From: Trema orientale
Lineage: Eukaryota; Streptophyta; Magnoliopsida; Rosales; Cannabaceae
NCBI GenBank assembly: GCA_002914845.1
Contig: JXTC01000029.1
Location: 62,001 to 126,000, forward strand
Length of the DNA: 64,000 nucleotides
Direction: 5' to 3'
Below the pieces are notes generated by a model. It was not told where the DNA came from and made no database searches. It saw only the letters and a list, made by a program, of their open reading frames with translations. Shown piece after piece: positions 59,392 to 64,000 of the stretch. Every line of letters begins with the position of its first letter. The first letter of the stretch is position 1. A program made the translations under genes and the position numbers.

Positions 59392-60036
59392 TTATTTGCA
59401 TTGCAAAGTCCGTACGTTCTTTGAAGCCACATCAATAGTTATAGTGCAATTCATATTGGCCGACTTCTTCTTCTTCATGATCAACATCAGTTCCACTTTT
59501 CCGGTCATCTTCGCCGTGCTGCTGAGCGTCAGTGTTCCGGCGTTTAAGTCGCTACCAAGATCAGCAGTGTTTGCCAATTGAGTTGAACTCAATTTCACAA
59601 TCACATCATTGATCTTTTTGGTGGACTTAAGTCCTGCCTTGCCCTTGGAAATGATAACCTGCCCTACGGTGGCGCCGCCATAGGTGAAGTCGACGGTGGT
59701 GGCGTCGAACTTGTATGGGCCGAAGTTGGTGTTCTTGACCCTAACTTGGGTTGTGAAGCTCATATCAAAGGAAGGCGATGAATTAGCAGTGGCAGTGTCC
59801 AATGTTTGGAACTGAATGTTGGCTAATCTCAGCTTAGGAGACTTAACTTTCATAACAGTTAGTCCAAAGGCAGTGATAACAATGACCTGAAAAATGATAA
59901 AAGCAACAATATATATCGCCAGTTTGATCCTCTTCTTGCGCTTTAGCTCCTCCGCTGTTAAACTCCCAGATTCTTGATCGCTTCTGGGATGACCATTAGC
60001 TCTTGCAAAAGGGTACTCTTGGTTCTGATCAGCCAT
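59392..60036 (-). CDS. LEA_2 / At1g64065-like membrane protein, cluster member 3
   Basis: 214 residues, one exon. The N-terminus MADQNQEYPFARANGHPRSDQ combines the RSDQES form with PFAR as in member 4. From SLTAEELKRKKRIK through the helix (about 39-62), MKVKSPKLRLANIQFQTL and VRVKNTNFGPYKF it is nearly identical to member 2, including Thr in place of Pro in the core and the extra Asp in KINDVIVKLSS. The C-terminus is TGKVELMLIMKKKKSANMNCT...RTLQCK. The domain is expected to face the apoplast. The similarity extends into the promoter, so the duplication copied the upstream region too. The individual role is unknown. Confidence 0.92.
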   Translation of the reverse strand: MADQNQEYPFARANGHPRSDQESGSLTAEELKRKKRIKLAIYIVAFIIFQVIVITAFGLTVMKVKSPKLRLANIQFQTLDTATANSSPSFDMSFTTQVRVKNTNFGPYKFDATTVDFTYGGATVGQVIISKGKAGLKSTKKINDVIVKLSSTQLANTADLGSDLNAGTLTLSSTAKMTGKVELMLIMKKKKSANMNCTITIDVASKNVRTLQCK

Positions 60037-60156
60037 TTCTTCTTTTTTTTTTGGAATGTCAAGAAAAAGTGTTCCTTTGTTTTTCTCTTTGAGGTTGTAT
60101 ATGTGGATTGAGAACAGAGAAGTTGGTTTGTGAAGATAAAGTGATCAAGAACGATG

Positions 60157-60164
60157 TATTTATA
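60157..60164 (-). promoter_or_regulatory. TATA box of cluster member 3
   Basis: TATAAATA on the minus strand 121 bp upstream of the start codon; same spacing as in member 2. Confidence 0.7.
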
Positions 60165-60190
60165 GTGTTTGGAGATTTAATTAAGGGGTG

Positions 60191-60397
60191 TTTCTTCCCG
60201 GAAGCTAATTGAATAGATTTAAAAATAAATACTAGGTACAACATCTAAAGGAACAAGTACTTAATTTTTCATTTTGTACTAAAAGCGCGTTTATTAGTTG
60301 GCTTCTAGATATATATACAGATAGCGACATGGACTAACTATGGTTTTGCGAGTAGAATTATGTTCTATTATAACATAAATGCATCAATAGAAGCTTC
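60191..60397 (-). promoter_or_regulatory. Conserved upstream module of cluster member 3
   Basis: TTTCTTCCCGGAAGCT at 60191-60206, AAAAGCGCGTTT at 60281-60292 with exact CGCGTT at 60286-60291, TTCTAGAT at 60303-60310 and GAAGCTTC at 60390-60397, in the same order and similar spacing as in members 2 and 4. Confidence 0.65.
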
Positions 60398-60643
60398 GAT
60401 AGTGTAATAATTTGTTTTTTGAGTTTTATTTAATTTGTTTGGTCAATCTTTTTGTGTTTTTATATTTTATTTTTAATCTTGTGATATCCGAAGCAACCGA
60501 GAACAAGATTTTATAATATATAGGACAAAAAATAGGGAGGTAAAAGCAATAATCTTAATCTTCTCCGCAATCTGATTTTTTTTTTTTAAAAAAAAAAAAA
60601 ATAGTTTTGTGAAATATGGAGACTTAAAACAAAAGAAAAAGTA

Positions 60644-60846
60644 ACGAAGTGGGTTAGCTCAAGTGGTAAGAGTACTCACTACCTGAGATCTTGGTCCTGG
60701 GTTCGAGTTACACCGGGGGTAGGCGTAAAAACCTATTATCCCTAATGGGGTGGGATGGGGATTGGATAGTAGTAGGTATTTTTCTTTAATTTGTAATAAG
60801 TGGAGGTCATTAGTTAAGCCCCATTTTTTTTTTAAAAAAAAAAAAA
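60644..60846 (+). mobile_element. tRNA-derived SINE (Au-like) with 13-bp target duplication
   Basis: The head GTGGGTTAGCTCAAGTGGTAAG carries a pol III A box (TTAGCTCAAGTGG, about 60653-60665) and a B box (GGGTTCGAGTTAC, 60699-60711) at tRNA-like spacing. The body ends in T10 then a long A run. Direct repeats AAAAGAAAAAGTA flank it at 60631-60643 and 60847-60859. The head resembles the widespread plant Au SINE family. It is not a functional tRNA: the acceptor and anticodon arms do not close. It sits about 600 bp upstream of cluster member 3, beyond its conserved module. Confidence 0.85.
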
Positions 60847-60859
60847 AAAAGAAAAAGTA

Positions 60860-61887
60860 TTAAGGGAAAAAAGTAACATTAGCAACTATTAGAAAGTTGA
60901 AATAAATGGTCAAATAGTTCTATTTTCTACCAAGTACTATTTCCCCCATTTTCTCGTCTTGTGGTTCCCACTCCCACTCCCAAACCACATGACATTTTTT
61001 CCTTAACCAAAACAAGTTTTCCGAACGATAGGACTTTCACGACTTTAATTTTGAGGTAGTAATAAAGCCACAAATGACCTGCGCTAATTTGATTTTATTC
61101 AGTGGCGGAGTTGGCAATGTACGTATCAGTTCAAGTTGGAAAAGATTCATGGTTCTTTAGCAATTCAGATTCCATATTTTTTTATTAGAAAGTAGTCCTG
61201 AATTTGATCGCCTCTTTGAGATTTTTATTTTCTTCAATTAGTGACCTATTGAGATATTTTTATTTCAGGAAAAGAATTGTTGAAAAAAATATTTATATGT
61301 ACAAGTACTCAAGCAAACATGAAACATATTTGGACAAGCATATACTTTTGCAATAAAAATTTGTAGCAAAAATAATACTCTACGACCGAATTAAAGTTTT
61401 TGATAGCTAATTAAAGTCTAATCTCAAACGAAAATTTTATGGTGGTATTTATAAAAGATTCGGATGCATTTGTGGCTTGTAAAGTGAAGTACTTGATCTA
61501 GTGTGATGCATTTATATATGTTTTCATTAATTATGTATTTGCTTAAAGATGCTGATCAGGCATGTGCATAGGCTCCAAGAAAAAAGTATCCTACGCCATA
61601 TGCTTGACGCCGAAGAATTAGTATTGTGTAAATCTCAGTTAATAAACGAAATCATACTATATTAATGCATTAGAGATCTAGAAACCATAATCTTCAACAA
61701 AATCACAACTCCAAGGCCACCTTGCTAGAGGGGGAAAAAAAGTAACAACTTAAGAATAGAAAGCACTACTCCAAGGGATATATATGCTTTGACCACTCGC
61801 TATTCAAACCCTAGCACTTCTCATCCAATTTATTAGATACCAAAAAAAAAAAAAACAAAAAAACAGAGTGATAAAATAACTTTGTTT
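60860..61887. other. Spacer between cluster members 3 and 4
   Basis: Nothing recognised beyond AT-rich sequence and poly-A runs near 61840-61865. Confidence 0.4.
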
Positions 61888-62532
61888 CTACTTGCACTCC
61901 AGAGTCCGTACGGTTTTTGCATTGACATCAAAGGTAATAATGCAATTCATTTCAGCGGATTTCTTCTTCTTCATGGTCAGCATCAGCTCCACTTTTCCGG
62001 TCATCTTCGCAATGCTACGCAGAGTCAACGTTCCAGAGGTCAACTCTCGCCCGAGATTGGCAGTGTTTGGCAATTGGGAGGAACTCAAACTCACAATCAC
62101 ATTAATCTTTTTGGTGGACTTCATTCCGGCCTTTCCCTTGGGAATGATAACCTGTCCTACGGTGAAACCGCCGTATGTGACGGTGGAGGCGGTGTTGTCG
62201 AACTTGTAGGGCCAAAAGTTGGAGTTCTTGACCCTTACTTGGGCCCTGAAGCTTAATTCAAATGAAGGTGATGATGATCCACTAGTGGTATTCAAATTTT
62301 GGAACTCAATATTGGTTAGCCTTAGCTTAGGAGACTTAGCTCGCATTATAACGACTCCAAAAACTGTGATAACAATGATTTGAAACACTACAAAAATAGC
62401 AATATATATTGCCAATTTGATCCTCTTTTTGCGTTTGAGCTCCTCGGCTGTTAAATTGCCCGATTCTTGATTTCTTTTAGTGTAACCATTTTCTCGTGCA
62501 AAAGGGTACTCTTGGTTCTTTTGATCAGCCAT
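61888..62532 (-). CDS. LEA_2 / At1g64065-like membrane protein, cluster member 4 (mosaic)
   Basis: 214 residues, one exon. The N-terminus MADQKNQEYPFARENGYTKR...NLTAEELKRKKRIK resembles members 2 and 3. The transmembrane and juxtamembrane segment IAIFVVFQIIVITVFGVVIM with MRAKSPKLRLTNIE resembles member 1, as do STKKINVIVSLSS (no extra Asp), LPNTANLG and the terminal LECK. The LEA_2 core is VRVKNSNFWPYKF: Ser replaces Pro and Trp replaces the conserved Gly, so this copy departs most from the family core. YGG is retained. The topology is as for the other members. The frame is intact, but the Gly-to-Trp change could alter the fold. Confidence 0.92.
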   Translation of the reverse strand: MADQKNQEYPFARENGYTKRNQESGNLTAEELKRKKRIKLAIYIAIFVVFQIIVITVFGVVIMRAKSPKLRLTNIEFQNLNTTSGSSSPSFELSFRAQVRVKNSNFWPYKFDNTASTVTYGGFTVGQVIIPKGKAGMKSTKKINVIVSLSSSQLPNTANLGRELTSGTLTLRSIAKMTGKVELMLTMKKKKSAEMNCIITFDVNAKTVRTLECK

Positions 62533-62670
62533 TATTATTAATTTTTTAAAATTTCAATGGTAGTAAAGAAAAAATAGGTTCTTTTGTGTGTGTATGTGTG
62601 GTATGAGATGAATTTAGAAACAGATAAGTTGGGTTTGTAGAGATGGTGGGAGTTGAAAGATAAATTATTG

Positions 62671-62678
62671 TATTTATA
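62671..62678 (-). promoter_or_regulatory. TATA box of cluster member 4
   Basis: TATAAATA on the minus strand, 139 bp upstream of the start codon, in the context AGTATAAATACAA. Confidence 0.7.
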
Positions 62679-62700
62679 CTGTTTGGAGATTTGGATGGCG

Positions 62701-62930
62701 TTTCTTTCTGGAAACTGTTATTGAAAAGTTTTAAGGAAAAAAAAATAGTAGAAAAAGAATAAAGGGAATTAAGAGATATTTTAGTGAAGTTACATACCCA
62801 AAGCGCGTTTAATTTAATACATCGATTGATTGCTTCTAGATAGCCGCATGGACCTTTTTTCTTTTCAGAGAGCACTATCGAATACATATAAAAATCATTT
62901 GTATTTTATATTATTATCTAGAGAAGCTTC
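62701..62930 (-). promoter_or_regulatory. Conserved upstream module of cluster member 4
   Basis: TTTCTTTCTGGAAACT at 62701-62716 (contains TTCTGGAA, a TTCnnGAA match), AAAGCGCGTTT at 62800-62810 with exact CGCGTT at 62804-62809, TTCTAGAT at 62834-62841 and GAAGCTTC at 62923-62930. Confidence 0.65.
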
Positions 62931-64000
62931 ACTAATATTTGTTGTAATTCCTGTGTGAAATACGCATGGCATTTTCCATATGGAATTTATAAGTTATGAT
63001 AACGCGATTTGAGACCGCTCTTTAATTAAGCTAATAAGTCATGTGTAGTAGAAAATCCAAGCAAGTTTTCGGTCCATTCACACGCAAACTAAATTGAATA
63101 TAAATTTAGATTTTTAATAATAGAGGACAAATCAGGGAGGTAAAAGCAATAACCTTTTCTGTCCGCAATCTGGTTTTCTATTATTTTTTCTTTTATTTTC
63201 TTTGTTTTTTCCCAACCAATTTGGTCATGTACCGAAAGCTAGTATAATGTTGAGACATAACACAAAAGAAATAACGGTAATAAGAGAAATCAGGGTCACC
63301 TAATAAAAATAAATTGTTCATGGTATGATTTTCTCCGGAATACTCCAATAATAATCCCTGTACATACCATCATAAATTTTTTTTTTAAGGTGCTTTATAT
63401 TGGACTTAGTGTGCCCTGAAAAATTTAGGTGAACATGTGCCTACTAGTATGTGTTATTATAATATGTACTTCCTGGACAGTTTTTGCCTTGCCTAATTAG
63501 GTCTTGAATCAGTTTTATTCATGATGAAAAAAAAAGGGTTTTTTCTTCCCTCACAATAGATATATTCAGTGCTAGAGATTTATATAGTGGTATTCTTCCG
63601 CACTAATTAAATTAATTATCTGTGGTGATGTCATTACACGCGAAAAAATTGATATAAAATATTATTGCGATGATATCACAAAACACTACATACACTAATA
63701 AAGTGAGAGCATATGTAGATCAACGATTAAATTGTAAGTGTGCATCAGTACGTAATTTCAACACTGATGATGAATAGAAATCCAACTAAAAAGAATATAG
63801 AAGTACTAAAGCAATTCAAGTTATTTCACTAGTACTAATTACTACTACACATTAACAAAGATACGAGCCGCAAATGTATATACAACTCAAATTGTCCACT
63901 TTTTATGTACCTGGACTCTGTTTAATTATTACATAAGTTTTCTATATAGAAGTCACTTTAATTAAAAAAAGAAAAAAGAAAATACTAACGGGTATTTATA
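62931..64000. other. Upstream flank of the LEA_2 cluster, no gene recognised
   Basis: AT-rich sequence to the window end with no frame of note. Further cluster members could lie beyond the window edge. Confidence 0.4.

Noticed and set aside
60644-60724. Candidate tRNA gene
   Set aside because: A and B boxes are present but the cloverleaf does not close, and a poly-A tail plus 13-bp flanking repeats show it is a tRNA-derived SINE.
61882-62256. 124-codon plus-strand frame opposite LEA_2 cluster member 4
   Set aside because: Antisense of a conserved gene; the similar frames opposite the other cluster members reflect duplication only.

Overview
The window is nuclear DNA of a eudicot plant, probably a rosid judging from overall protein similarity; genus and species cannot be fixed by reading. 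It is AT-rich, gene-poor and full of transposon debris, with introns, TATA boxes and plant-specific gene families. No bacterial, organellar, CRISPR or operon-like content was seen.

Seven protein genes are supported. One on the plus strand (14600-16233, two exons) encodes a membrane-associated kinase regulator of the BKI1/MAKR family, closest in my recollection to MAKR2. Six single-exon genes, all on the minus strand, encode type II membrane proteins of the LEA_2 (LEA14/NDR1-HIN1-like) family, the group often named 'late embryogenesis abundant protein At1g64065'. They lie at 21950-22615, 31892-32527, 52214-52864, 54468-55109, 59392-60036 and 61888-62532. The last four form a tight tandem cluster of recent duplicates. 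MAKR2 and At1g64065 are also near neighbours in Arabidopsis, so the locus looks like conserved microsynteny with local expansion of the LEA_2 gene.

The LEA_2 genes appear to share regulation. A CGCG box lies 195-350 bp upstream of every start codon; in five of six it is an exact CGCGTT, the rapid stress response element bound by CAMTA factors. The four clustered genes also share a TTCTAGAT block and a distal GAAGCTTC (heat-shock-element-like) block in the same order.

The remainder is mobile DNA and tandem repeats. From left to right: small Mutator-like MITEs (3.4-3.6 kb, 11.7-12.2 kb), a 5'-truncated LINE with a 14-bp target duplication (5.5-6.0 kb), further TIR elements (26-27 kb), an hAT-like element with an 8-bp duplication (28.5-29.1 kb), a 74-bp minisatellite (29.6-30.05 kb), a long-TIR foldback element with a 9-bp duplication (34.3-34.8 kb), and a SINE-like element split by an insertion (35.2-36.05 kb). 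Next come a three-level nest of LTR elements with a 7.6-kb decayed Copia at its core (36.7-45.1 kb), a 155-bp satellite-like array (47.8-48.7 kb), an old LINE interrupted by a solo LTR (48.7-51.1 kb), two TIR elements (57.4-57.8 and 58.3-58.6 kb) and a tRNA-derived SINE (60.6 kb). At least four copies of one dispersed TIR repeat are scattered between 4.8 and 45.7 kb.

I found no clearly new biological system. The most informative observations are the shared promoter architecture of the LEA_2 paralogs, the mosaic fourth cluster member, and the precisely delimited nested insertions.
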